From the NCBI GenBank assembly GCA_009193035.1, contig SWDT01000013.1, forward strand, positions 310,001 through 374,000: a DNA stretch of 64,000 bases, read 5' to 3'. Made by a program: the position numbers and the translations under genes. The stretch is from Halicephalobus mephisto (lineage: Eukaryota > Nematoda > Chromadorea > Rhabditida > Panagrolaimidae). Below, one piece after another: positions 47,744 through 59,159 of this stretch (position 1 is its first letter; every line of letters begins with the position of its first letter). The notes under the pieces are model-generated. The model had not been told where the DNA came from. It was given only the letters and a program-made list of their open reading frames with translations, and did no database searches.

Positions 47744-47824
47744 ATGTCTCCGGATACTGTATCGGCACTTCTGAAAGCATCTAGGATTCTCGACGAAGAC
47801 AGTTCTGACGATCAAAAAAACTGA
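47744..47824 (+). other. coding-like 26-residue ORF
   Basis: The frame MSPDTVSALLKASRILDEDS, SDDQKN, stop has a typical coding residue mix in an otherwise A/T desert. No acceptor precedes it and no poly(A) signal is obvious. It could be a small ORF, an exon remnant or chance. Confidence 0.25.
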
Positions 47825-48309
47825 TTTTTTTTAATTTTATAAATTTAAACATACCCAAAAATTTTTATTTTTCTCTAATTATAAAATTTAAAAAAATTAA
47901 ATTTTTATTAAATTTTTTCAAACATGTCATATATCAAATCGAAGGTCCCAAAATGAAAAAATAAAAGATATACTGTATTTTTGTAAATTTATTTCTAAAA
48001 AATTTTGATTTAAAAATTAAAATTTGCAAAATTGAAAAAAATTATTTTTTAAAATTTAAAATTGATTAATTTTTAATCGTTTGTGAAAATTAATTTTTTA
48101 ATTTCCATATATGAAATTTTAAATTTTTGCGAACTTCAGAAGAGCTGTCTTCGAAGAACAATGAATTCAGAATACAGATTTTAAGAGCTTCAAGATGGTA
48201 AATAAGATATTTTAAACGGCCACTTGGACTCAAGTCCATTTCCTTGTGAAAATAACGACTCCAATGTACCAGTTGCCAGAGGCAATAATTTAATTTTCAA
48301 AAATCATAT

Positions 48310-48610
48310 TCTTGCAAATTTTTAAAAATTGAGATTTTTAAATAAGTTCATTTTTAAAGATTTATTTTTTTAGATAAGTTTATTTTTAAAGAACTTTTTA
48401 AATAAGTTTATTTTTTTTAATTTATTTTTTTAAATAAATTTATTTTTAAAAACTTATTTTTAAAGAACTTTTTAAATAAGTTTATTTTTTAAAATATTTA
48501 TTTTTTAAAATATTTATTTTTAAAGATTTATTTTTTTAGATAAATTTATTTTTAAAGAATTTTTTAAATATATTTATTTTTGAAAATCTACTTTTTAAAA
48601 TTTGAAATTG
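48310..48610. repeat. AT-rich TTTATTTTTAAAGA tandem repeat
   Basis: About ten copies of a 25-35-base unit (AAATAAGTTTATTTTTAAAG) lie just upstream of the SPATA7-like gene. A TTGCCAGAGGCAA palindrome sits at about 48286. Confidence 0.75.
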
Positions 48611-48789
48611 AAGAAGTTGAATTATTTTAAAAAAGTAGAAGACCGGTGAAAACAGCAATTAATCAGTTTTCAGTCGGCATCTGTCTCCATGACGACGACT
48701 GACATCTGCGGTTTTCTCGATTTCGGAACGAATTTTGTCTTGCTGTTTTTAGTCAAATTTTTATTATTTAATTCAAAAATAAATTTCAG

Positions 48790-51700
48790 ATGAAACGGGA
48801 AGATGCCGAGCAACTGCTCCATCATCATTATAGACTTCACACTCAAATCCGGTCCAGAATAGACAACAAACCCCCAAAGTCCATGTTCGTCTCCCCCAAG
48901 AGCACCCATTACCGCCCCTTCGCCTTCAGGAAAGGGAGATCCGCTGAAACCACCCCCAACCCCCCTCGGAGGTCAGTTTCAACTTTCTTAGGTTTTAGAA
49001 AATGTGTAAAATATTTAAAATTACTTAATGATCATACTTTCAAAAAATCATGAATTTTCACAAAACTGTCTCAACGCGAATTTTCTTAAAAATTATCTCA
49101 ACACGAATTTTTCACAAAATTGTCTCAACGCGAATTTTCTACAAAATTATCTCAACACGAATTTTTCATAAAACTGTCTCAACACGAATTTTCTTAAAAA
49201 TTATCTCAACACGAATTTTCTTAAAAACTGTCTCAACGCGAATTTCTTAATTTTTTTAAAAATTGAAATATAGAAATTTTGATTTTGTAATTTTGTGATT
49301 GAGATTTTTGAATTATATTTTTTTAAATCAATCTAAAAAGTTCTAAATTAATGTACATGAGGTACCTAACTCTGTCTAATATTTAAGATTAATTTTCATA
49401 TATGAAAATAGCAATATGTATTTAAAAAATCGTAACTAACAACACAAACACGCCAAAACGGATTTATGTGTTCGTAATAACAGCATAATTAATAACTCTC
49501 TTCCTGCTACAGTATAACTGACTGATTATTAGAATTTTCGTTTCGAGACCAGATGAAAAATTAAAATATGTTAGAATTATTCCACATATCAACAACAGCT
49601 AAAAATAAAAGTAACTTTCTTCCTACTACAGTAAGACTAACTGATCCTCGGAAATTTTCGTTTCGAGACCAAATGAAAAATTAAAATATGTTAAAATTAT
49701 TTCATATATTAATAATAATATCTAAAAACAGATATTTTTAGCTACCGTAATGTTGGTTATTGATCATTAGAAATTTTCGTTTCGGGACCAAATGAAAAAT
49801 AGGGATATGTCAGAACTGTCTCATGTTTTTAAAATTCCTAAAAACCCATTGACAATTATCTTCAAACTACAGTAACCTTGATAATTGATCCTTAGGAACT
49901 TTCGCTTTGGGACATTACTGTTCACATTAATCGCATTTCGAAAATGACCAATTCCTTCGCTTTAAAATTAAATTAGAATTTTTCAGAAATTTTATTTTCG
50001 AATTTTTGTAAAATTTTATTTTCGAATTTTTGTAAAATTTTATTTTCGGAATTTTACAGTGTCTTTGGAACGCCATAATTGCACCTTTTAGTTTCCGTAA
50101 ATCTCTATAATTTGAGGTATTTGCTCCAAAAAGAGTCAAATATCCCTTCAGTACTATTTTACAACTTTACTATTTTACTGTTTATGATTTTTCGGGATTT
50201 GGATTTCCTATGAGATTTTGACTATACGATTTCTGTCCCAAGACAAGTAAACTTTAAATTTTCTGAGGCGATTTCAAGCAGTTTTCGTTCTAGAATAATT
50301 ATGACGTCCATTTCCCGAAGGATAGTGACGTCATAATTTCTATATAAAGGTAGCTAAAAAGTTGAATTTCCTGCGGAATTGCATACAAATGATATTCCGT
50401 TTGAGATAATGGAAAATTCAAATTTCCCGCCGAATTTTGAAAACTTTAAAATTTCAAATTTCCCGCCAAATTTCGAAATAAACTTTCATTCTAAAACCTC
50501 TAAAATTTCAAATTTCCCGCCAAATTTCAAAATAAACTTTCATTCCAAAACCTCTAAAAATTCAAATTTCCCGCCGAATTTCGAAAATAAACTTTCATTT
50601 CAAAACCTCTAAAATTTCAAATTTCCCGCCAAATTTTGGTTTTATGATTTTCGTTTTAGGATCCTTAAAAATCCAAATTTTCTATAAAAGTTCATATAAA
50701 AATTTTGTTTCATGATTATTTCTAAATTTTTAAATACTTTTTTGAAATTTTTTTTCAGAAGATTAAGAACTTTTTAAATCCCAAATTTCAGACCTAAAGG
50801 GCATGAGGAACTGGCCCACTTCTTGGCCAGAAAACAGACCCCCGTTACTTCGACGAACGACCTCAACACCAGTTTCAACGCCTACGCTAGACAATCAATA
50901 GCGAATAATCTGTCGATTTCGTCAACGACGTCCTCGAGACCATCAACATCGAAAAATTCGACGAAACAGAAATCTCCCGAACCGAAAGCCAGGATTCTCA
51001 GTACAAGGACGTATTATCCTGCCGTCAGAAGATCCAGACCAAGTTCACTAGGACTAGACGAAATCGAGAGATCCATGACGACCATGAGCCTCAACGGCAG
51101 GTCTTCCAGCGACCTTGTCCAGAGGTTGATGAAAGTCCGGACAACCAGTGCTTCTGGGAGTTCCAGACTCGAGTTCAATTCTAGAGAAAGTAGAAATCCT
51201 GAATTAATCAAAAATGCTCAAAAATACAAAGAATTCAAGGACGCCGTTCTTTCTGATATTCTTAGAAGAGGAGTTTTCACCGACAGAGTCATCAAGGACT
51301 CCTTCTACCGAGAAATCGAGAGAAGAACCGATTTAGATCTGGTATGTTTTAAATTTCACAAAATTTCGATATATGGAAGATGTTCGAAAATCAAACATAT
51401 TCAAAGATGAATTTTTTAAAATTCTGTTTTCATATATTAAAATTGATCAAATTTGATTATTTAGTATATATGAAAGGTTTCTAGAATGGAATTGTAGAAT
51501 ATAGATATGTGAAAACTCAAAAATTAAACATTTTTACAGATAGCTATTTATGAATAATTTACATGAATAAATATCTTTAATATTATATTTTCATATATTG
51601 AAATCAATCAAATTTGGTTATTTAGTATATATTTATGATTTTTAGGATAGAATTGTAAAATTTCGATATATGAAAACTCAAAAATTAAGCATCTTTGATA

Positions 51701-52493
51701 TTGTGTTTTCTTATATTAAAATTGATCAAATTTGATTATTTAGTATATATGAAAGGTTTCTAGAATGGAATTATAGAATATAGATATATGAAAACTCAAA
51801 AATTAAGCATCTTTGATATTGTGTTTTCTTATATCGAAATCGATCAAATTTGATTATTTAGTATATATTTGTGGTTTTAGAATCAGATGGAGATGATCAT
51901 GTTCGATACCTTGACGGAACTCGGAGTGAAGACGAATGAAGCGGCCCCCGTTCCTCCGGCTTCCCGTGCTTTGAGACCGAGGACGGCGAAACCTCGACGA
52001 GTCACGATAGAAAATGGAACGTCTACAACCACGAATATGAAAGCATCTACGGTGGAATTCATCGAACCAGATCTTCCAACTATTGTGGATGACGATGGAA
52101 GTCAGATGAGCTCGATGTCGTCGTCAAAGTCCTCGAAAACAAGTTCTTCGTTGTCTTCCAAGGCTTCTAGTGAAGACGAAAGTTCAAAAGCGAGTTCATC
52201 TGAATTCCCTTCTGGATCCCCTTCTGAATCTGCCGAATCCACTCCCAGATCGGACAGCAGGCGAGGTTCTATCTTTGTTTATTTTTATTTTTTTTAAATT
52301 ATTTTAAAATTCTTTCAGTTCGACGAGAATCTCACTGAGTGCCCTGCCCCCGATGAACCTGTCCCCCAGCTCCGGTGACATGGAAGAACTGGCCAGAAAA
52401 CGAGACTGGTGGAGATTAAAAAAAGGAGAAAAATTTTACCATAGAGAAATAAGTTTGGACAGAGTAGATGGGATGTATGTCGATAAAGCCTAA
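48790..52493 (+). CDS. SPATA7-like protein
   Basis: Four exons, 48790-48971, 50792-51341, 51881-52260 and 52319-52493, give 428 residues. The N terminus (EQLLHHHYRLHTQIRSRID) parallels the short conserved N-terminal motif of vertebrate SPATA7. The central FKDAVLSDILRRGVFTDRVI ... MEMIMFDTLTELGV matches the pattern of the conserved SPATA7/HSD3 helical block (IL..G.F..R). The middle and C-terminal parts are Ser/Arg-rich and disordered, ending RDWWRLKKGEKFYHREISLD. SPATA7 works at the ciliary transition zone. The ATG directly follows AAATTTCAG; an ATG at 48689 is an alternative first exon. The last intron must use a GC donor to keep frame. Family call is moderate, exon model good. Confidence 0.6.
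49050..49255. repeat. GTCTCAACGCGAATTTTC tandem repeat
   Basis: About seven copies of a 29-base unit (ACTGTCTCAACGCGAATTTT / TTATCTCAACACGAATTTTT) lie in intron 1 of the SPATA7-like gene. Further along, 49500-49920 has four longer units carrying AATTTTCGTTTCGAGACCA. Confidence 0.85.
50410..50640. promoter_or_regulatory. tandem E2F-type sites (TTTCCCGCCAAA)
   Basis: Five sites ATTTCCCGCC(A/G)AATTT start near 50422, 50455, 50509, 50563 and 50617; the last four are exactly 54 bases apart. The repeat unit also carries AAACTTTCATTCTAAAACCT. TTTCCCGCC is the E2F/DP consensus used by the nematode EFL-1/DPL-1 (DREAM) factors. It lies in intron 1, about 150 bases before exon 2 of the SPATA7-like gene. 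The 54-base period equals 18 codons and makes a spurious repetitive ORF. Confidence 0.6.
51400..51870. repeat. tandem repeat in SPATA7-like intron 2
   Basis: Four diverged copies of a 115-130-base unit (landmarks TTTGATTATTTAGTATATAT, GAAAGGTTTCTAGAATGGAA and GATATATGAAAACTCAAAAA) occupy the intron. Confidence 0.8.
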
Positions 52494-53580
52494 CCATATC
52501 GTTTTGTGTCTCAACACGAAAACTTGAACCTCAACTCTCGTTTTTCGAACAACTTTTAATTTTCGTTTTTTTCTTTAGGATACTTTTCTTGTTGATTTTT
52601 ATCGTTTAAAATTTACTTTTTTTAATTTTTTTTTGAAAAAATTTGTTTCTAGAATAATGTCAATCGAAATTCGGGTAGATTTTCAAATTTTTTTTCCAAA
52701 AATTGTCACAATTTTATTCAAAATAATGCCAAAAATATAATTAATTCCACGCGTCAAACCAATGAACCATATCCGACTGAATTAAAAATTTATTTTCGTT
52801 AAACTTTGGACAACTTTATTCATGAGTTTATTACTCAATTTTCTTGATTATGAACGAAATAATCCGTCTTTAATAAAGTTTCTGGTTTATGATTTTCGGG
52901 ATCTACCAGATGTTTTTAGAAACTCCTAAAATCATAAAGATATCAATTTTTAAATTTCTTTGTCTCACCTGGAAAATTCGGAACTTCTTTTCAGTTTTTT
53001 ATAAAATTTTAGGATTTTTAGTTTTATAATAGGGCAATTTTGGAAGCTTCTAGAATTATAAGAATATTAATTTTTAAATTCCTTTGTCTCACCTGGAAAA
53101 TCCGGAACTTTTTTTCAGGAGCATTTTTATAAATTTTATATTTATTGTTTTTGCTGTGATTTCCGATCTTGTCCAACTAGTTATTTAATTATTTCACAGC
53201 TGAGCCTTAAATAATTCTTTTCAACATTGAAAATGACGAATTTTTCAATTTTTCCAAGAATAGTCTTTTTGCTATTTTCTTGTTTTAAAATTCCGCAAAA
53301 AATCATAAAATCGGGTATTCAGATGGAAATTCAATTTTCTAATGAAAAGTATTCTTGTCGGACAAAATTCAATTTCTTCAAAAAGTAAATTTCAGGATTG
53401 TTCCAAATTTTCAAAGATTTTTTTCGATTTTTCTCAATTTTCGAACATTTAATTTTAAATTTTCTTTTATTGGGAAGTAATCATACTGTAATAAGTTTTT
53501 CCAACTTTATTCACGGTGGGCATATTTATGAGTTAATCCCAGAAGATGTAGTCAAATGACAAAAACAGTTGTAAAATAGT
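52494..53580. other. intergenic stretch
   Basis: The stretch is AT-rich. It holds a (-) mini exon at 52741-52776 (SDMVHWFDAWN, stop) behind TTAATTCAG and upstream of an AATAAA, and two copies of an AAATTCCTTTGTCTCACCTG unit (52960, 53080). The AATAAA on the (-) strand near 53510 probably ends the next gene. Confidence 0.4.
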
Positions 53581-56500
53581 TCAATGTCGACGACTCCCTG
53601 GGGATTTGGGATCTTCCCACGGTTTTTCGGAATCCAGACATTCGAAGTCAAAATTACCTAAGAAAACAAAATTCTACTTTTTTAACAAATTTTAAAATTA
53701 TTTTCTGAATAGTTTTTAATTTTTAAATAATGGTTTTTGTTTTTTCGGATTATTGGTAAAACTCAAATCTTTTTCGAAATCCGAAAATAGAAACGAAAAT
53801 GTCCAACTTGAGATGTTTCTTTCCGTAGGCGGAGAAGACAAAATTCAATGACGAAAAAAAGCATCAATGATAACTTCCTTAAACCCCTCCGAAACGTCCG
53901 AAAGCATTCATAAAACAACTTTAAAAATAACGATCTAAATAAAGTTGAAAATATTTTTCTCAAATGTCCCTGAATTTTGAGTATTTTTCATACTCTGTGA
54001 CGTAAGCAAATTCTTTTCGGTTTTAACTCTGGCGATCAGAACGAAGGATTTGCTTGGGTTTGTTCACTTGAAAGTTTGACTCAGGTTCCCTGAGGCTATG
54101 ACAAGCACGTGAATGAAAGGTGCCCACTTTTGCCGTAGTTGAGAATCATAAATAGATATGTCAATCTACTGTATTTATGATTTTTGATCAATTTTGTTTT
54201 ATAATTTTTTATCGATTTTGATATAATTTAAAGTTTAAAAAATTCGATTTTTTTTATTTTTTAAAATTAGTTTATACCACAGTATTCACGGAGTTAAAAA
54301 TAATATTAATTGTGAAATTAGAATTTCATTTTTGTAGGTTATTTTTATTTAAAATCTTCACTAATAGATAAAATAAAAAATTATTAAGAATTTTCCTGTC
54401 GGGATTTAGGTTATTTTTTGGAGGAAATTTTAATTATTAAAATTTTTATAATTATTAAAAATTTTCGTGTCGGGATTTAGGTTATTTTTTGGAGGAAATT
54501 TTGATTATTAAAATTTTTATAATTATTTAAAATTTTCGTGTCGGGATTTAGGTTATTTTTTGGAAGAAGTTCTGCTTATTTTTGACAACGAAAAACTCCA
54601 TAATTATCAGAAACTTTCGTTCCGGGAGTTAAATACTTTATTTTTTGTTATTTTTAAAATAAAATTTTACTTTTAATTAAAACCAAAAAATTCATAATTA
54701 TTCGAAATTTTCCTGTCGGGATTTAGGTTATTTTTTAATTTAAATTTATTTTTAAAAACAATTAACTTTGGTTTAGAATTTTTATAACAAGAATTAATCC
54801 GACTTTTTATGACATTTTTGACATTTGCGATCATCCCTATGGTGTCCTTTTTTATCTACCATGATGTAGACAGAGGATCTTTTATCTCAAGATAGTCATT
54901 TCCTTCTCAGTTTCCACTTGATACCCTCAGGCCAAAAACCAGTACCAAAGTTCCCAAGGTGAGAACCCGAACCTATAAAATTATGAATTTTTTCATGAAA
55001 TTCAATCCTTTTCAAATTTGGTTTCAGAATATTTTTCGTGAGAAAACTTAGACTAAAAGTAAATAATTTTCGAGGATTCTGGTACTTGTGGATTTTTCTG
55101 GATTCACGTGAAAGTCCTCAAAAAAATTCACTGTTTTTGTAAACTTTTATTCGACTTTTTAATTTTCACATATCCCTTGAGGGAAATTTTGGAACTTTTT
55201 TAAGTTTTTCGGATTTTTGAACTGCTGTTTTCAAAAATTCTAAAGTAATCCGATATCGATGAATTTTGTTTTAGTCAATTTTTGAGCTTGAAAAATTTGT
55301 TTATTACGAGATTTATCGGGATTAGGATTAATCTTGATTTTTAAGAAATGACTCAATTAGTAATTGGGATTTGTGCTTTCCGGATTCTTAATGTCAACTG
55401 TTCGTAGTTCAAAAATGACATAATTTGTATTTTAAACATTTGGAAATTTTTTTTAATTTCAAAAGTTTATATTTTTTTTTGTTTTAAAAACTTTAATTTT
55501 TTTGTTTTAAAAATTTGTACTTTTTTTTATATTTATTTTTTTGTTTTAAAAATATATTTTTTTTGTTTTAAAAATTTAGTTTTTTTTTTAATTTAATTTT
55601 TTTTTAAATCTGGAAAATTTATTTATTTAAAAAGTTTTTTTATTTTGTAAAATCTTTGATTTTTGGTGATTTTTTAAATTTTTACTCAATTATAGAAATT
55701 TTGGAATTTTTGAAGATTTAATAAATTTCTGGAATTTTCTACAAACTTCTAGAAGTTTCGGATCTTTTACTGGATTCTGAAGGCTTCTATAAAATTCTGA
55801 AAACGTTAACTGAATTTTGGAAATTTTGAAAATAAAGATTTTTTTAAAATTATAAATTCCACAATATTTTAAAATTTTTTATAAAATTCCAAATTTTAAA
55901 TATTTTTTTTAAATTTTCGAAATTCCAAAATTTAATTTTTACAAAAAAATTTAATAACTTTTTGAATTTTTTCGATGATTAAAATTTGCCACAGGCAATG
56001 TCGCCTACGTTTTCGGAATAATTAAATCTTGTAGTTCTTGGAAAAATTCATCAACATTCGGTGATTGTTTTAATTCGGATTTTTTTTTAAATTTAAAATT
56101 TTAGAATCTTTCGAAATTTGTTGGAATATTTTAAAGTTTTTAGAATTTTGTGAGATTCAAAAGGAAGATTCTGAATGCTTCTAGAATTTCTCAAGTTTCT
56201 GAAATTTTCTAAGATTTTTTTGGAAATTTTAGAATTTTGTGAAATTTTCTGATTCTGAAGACTTCTGGAATCAAGTGAAAAATTTCGAATTTTTTGAAAA
56301 TGTGGAAAATTCTGGAATTTTTAAAAATTCTGAAGACTTTTGGAATGAAGTGAAAGATTGTGAATTCTTCGAAAATGTGGAAAATTCTGGAATCAAGTGA
56401 AAGATTTCGAATTTTTTGAAAATGTAGAAAATTCTGGAATTTTTCAAAAATTCTGAAGATTTTTGGAATGAAGTGAAAGATTGTGAATTCTTCGAAAATG

Positions 56501-57734
56501 TAGAAAATTCTGAAATTTTCCGATTTTGAAGACTTCTGGAATCAAGTGAAAGATTTCGAATTTTTTGAAAATGTGGAAAATTCTGGAATGAAGTGAAAGA
56601 TTTCGAATTTTTTGAAAATGTAGAAAATTCTGGAATTTTTTAAAAATTCTGAAGACTTCTGCAGTACCTTGAAAACTTTAAAAATATCATAAAATCTCCC
56701 TAATTTTCATAGATTCTGAAATTTGAATTTTTTTAAACTTCCGAGATTTCAAAAACTTCCAAATTTTTATTTTCTACCGTAATCCAGTTGTTTAATTTTT
56801 TATAAAAAACAATTTCATGACTCAGCAGTTTGAATCAAAATTTTCCCGAAAGTTGTTCCGTGGCAAATCCCAAAGCTTCAAGTCGAGAAAACTGACATCT
56901 GTCTTGGATTACTTTCGAAGTCAAAAAATTCAAAAAAGTTGACGCCAGAAGCAACTGAAACCTCTGGGAATTTTCCTTGTTTTCGATTTTCGGATATTGT
57001 CAACATCACAAAATATACTTTTGTCTGACCTGAAAATTTTAATTTTAAAAAATTTAAAAAAGTAAATCTTAATTTTTTTCGAAAAAATTAAAAAATAAAT
57101 CTTAATTTTAAAAAATTAAAAAAAAATAAATCTTAATTTTTTTGAAAAAATAAAAAAAGTAAATTTTAATTTTAAAAAATTTAAAAAAGTAAATCTTAAT
57201 TTTTTTCGAAAAAATAAAAAAATAAATCTTAATTTTTTTGAAAACATTTAAAAAAAGTAAATTTTAATTTTAAAAAATTAAAAAAAGTAAATCTTAATTT
57301 TTTTTGAAAAAATAAAAAAAAATAAATTTTAATTTTAAAAAAGTAAATCTTAATTTTTTTGAAAAAATTTAAAAAAAAAATAAATCTTAATTTTTTTAAG
57401 TTTAAAAATATTTATTTTTTTTAATAAAATTTAATTTGAAAACTTTTAATTTTATTTAATTTTAAAATTACTTATTTTTTTTAATTCTAGAAATTTTTTA
57501 ATTTATAGTTTTTTGATTTTTTTAAATGTTTAATATTTTTAGAATAACTTTTTTTTATTTTTCAGAATATTGAATTAGAATAAAACAATATGAGGGGTCT
57601 GTAGTCTCGAGCGGAAAATTGATGTTGATTGAATTTGTGAAATCAGCGTGAAATCCAGGAGCGTTAGGTGGAAGTTGCAATTGTCGATGGGGGTGCGGGG
57701 GTTGGAGAAACTCGATTTCCAAAGTTTCAATTGT
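53581..57734 (-). CDS. unrecognised gene with tiny exons (3' part)
   Basis: Three exons join in frame: 56962-57029 (SDKSIFCDVDNIRKSKTRKI), 54925-54972 (GSHLGNFGTGFWPEG) and 53581-53657 (NFDFECLDSEKPWEDPKSPG, stop at 53581). All junctions are phase 1, with TTTCAG/TATAG/TTAG acceptors and GTTTC/GTATC donors, and an AATAAA follows about 75 bases past the stop. A further segment 57587-57734 (FLQPPHPHRQLQLPPNAPGF...) can join if the acceptor is the second AG of CAGGTCAG, but its donor GTTTTA is poor. No start is found. The protein is polar, with no membrane segment. I do not recognise it; a secreted peptide precursor or regulatory protein are both open. Confidence 0.42.
56100..56650. repeat. GAAGTGAAAGATTTCGAATT repeats in gene-X intron
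   Basis: Six to seven units of 60-90 bases share TTCTGGAATGAAGTGAAAGA, TTTCGAATTTTTTGAAAATG and TAGAAAATTCTGGAATTTTT. The GAA/TTC content is high, but the pentamer phasing is too irregular for a good heat-shock element. Confidence 0.75.
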
Positions 57735-57960
57735 CTTTCAAAATTTTTTTGAGATCTTAGACAATTCTAGAAATCCTAAAAACTTTAGAATTTTAAAAAT
57801 CCTAAAAACTTCAGAATTTTAAAAATCCTGAAAATTCTAAAAACTTCAGAATTCTAAAAATCCTAAAAATTCTAAGAACTTCAGAATTCTAGAAATCCTA
57901 AAAACTTCAGAATTCTAAAAATCCTGAAAATTCTAAAAACTTTAGAATCCTAAAAATTTT
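57050..57960. repeat. AT tandem repeats flanking a GC-rich segment
   Basis: 57050-57390 repeats AAGTAAATCTTAATTTTTTT / GAAAAAATAAAAAAAT. 57750-57960 repeats AAAATCCTAAAAACTTCAGAATTCT about nine times. The GC-rich segment between (57600-57730) is the possible exon noted under the gene at 53581-57734. Confidence 0.7.
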
Positions 57961-58259
57961 AAAAATCCTAAAAAAGTAAAATCATATTATTGTAAAAATT
58001 AAAAATAAACATTTTTTCGAAATTCTTTACAAATTTCCAAAATTTATAATTCTTGAATTTTTGCTGGAAATCCGATTATCGAACTTTGGTCTCGACACGA
58101 AGATTACTGTCATATGGTTTAATTCTTTTTTAGTGGCTTCTGGAGGTTTTTTATTTTTTCTATATTTTGTAAAAAAATAATTTTATTCAAAAAAATTGAA
58201 AATTTTATTTATATTAAAAAAATTAAATTAAATTAATTTTTATTAAATTTAAATATAGT

Positions 58260-59000
58260 TATTTTTCATGTCAGGATTGATTAATAATTTTTTTGAAATT
58301 TTTAATTGATAATTTTTTTTTGAAATTTTTGATAAATAATTTTTTTTGAAATTTTTAATTAATAATTTTTTCAAAATTTTTGATTAATATTTTTTTTGAG
58401 ATTTTTGATTAATAATTTTTTTTGAGATTTTTAATTGATAATTTTTTTTCGAAGTTTTTAAGTCGATTTTCACAAAATTTCGACATGTCATTTTTTGAAT
58501 TCCGGCGTTCCTTCCCATGGATGAGATCAATCGGAACTTGTTCGACAACTGTTTTGCCGGTTTGATCCACCCGACCTTTGTTCCGATTGATCTCAGTTTT
58601 CTAACATCAGTCTTCACCGGGATTTTGATTTTCGTGGATTTGAATCTTGATCAAAAAACCAATGATCTCGTTTTCAAAACTACAATAACAAAGTATTCAT
58701 TTCAATTTTAAAACATCTTCATTTTTTTGAATAATTTCAATTTTAAAACATTTTCATTTTTTTGAATAATTTCAATTTTAAAATTTTTTATTTTTTTGAA
58801 TAATTTTAATTTTAAAACATTTTCGTCTTTTTAAATAATTTCAATTTTAAAACATTTTTATTTTTTTGAATAACTTTAAACTTTTAAAATCTTTGTTTTT
58901 TAAAAATAATTTTAAATTTTAAAAAATTTTCATTTTTTTGAATAACTTTAAATTTTAAAAAAAATCAATTTTTAAAATCAGACTAATTTTTATTTTTTTT
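58260..59000. repeat. AT repeats around an inverted-repeat island
   Basis: 58270-58450 repeats TTTTTGATTAATAATTTTTT, and 58690-58980 repeats CATTTTTTTGAATAATTTCA. Between them, 58450-58680 is a GC-richer island open on both strands (+ strand MDEINRNLFDNCFAGLIHPT...; - strand RKLRSIGTKVGWIKPAKQLS...). It contains a perfect 16-base inverted repeat, TGAGATCAATCGGAAC (about 58522) and GTTCCGATTGATCTCA (about 58579). Confidence 0.6.
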
Positions 59001-59159
59001 TAAAATTAATTTTTGTTTTTTTGAAATTTAAATTTTTAAAGAAAATTAACTTTTTCAAAAAAATAATTTTTTAATTTTCTAAAATTAGTTTTTGTTTTTC
59101 ATTTTTGGTTCTTTTTGAAACTCTTTTGTTTTAATTTTTACTCTTGAGGAATTTCATTT

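Noticed and set aside
50379..50612. 77-residue repetitive ORF (NFPPNFE repeats)
   Set aside because: It exists because the E2F-site repeat is 54 bases, a multiple of three. It lies within an intron and has no coding signature beyond the repeat.
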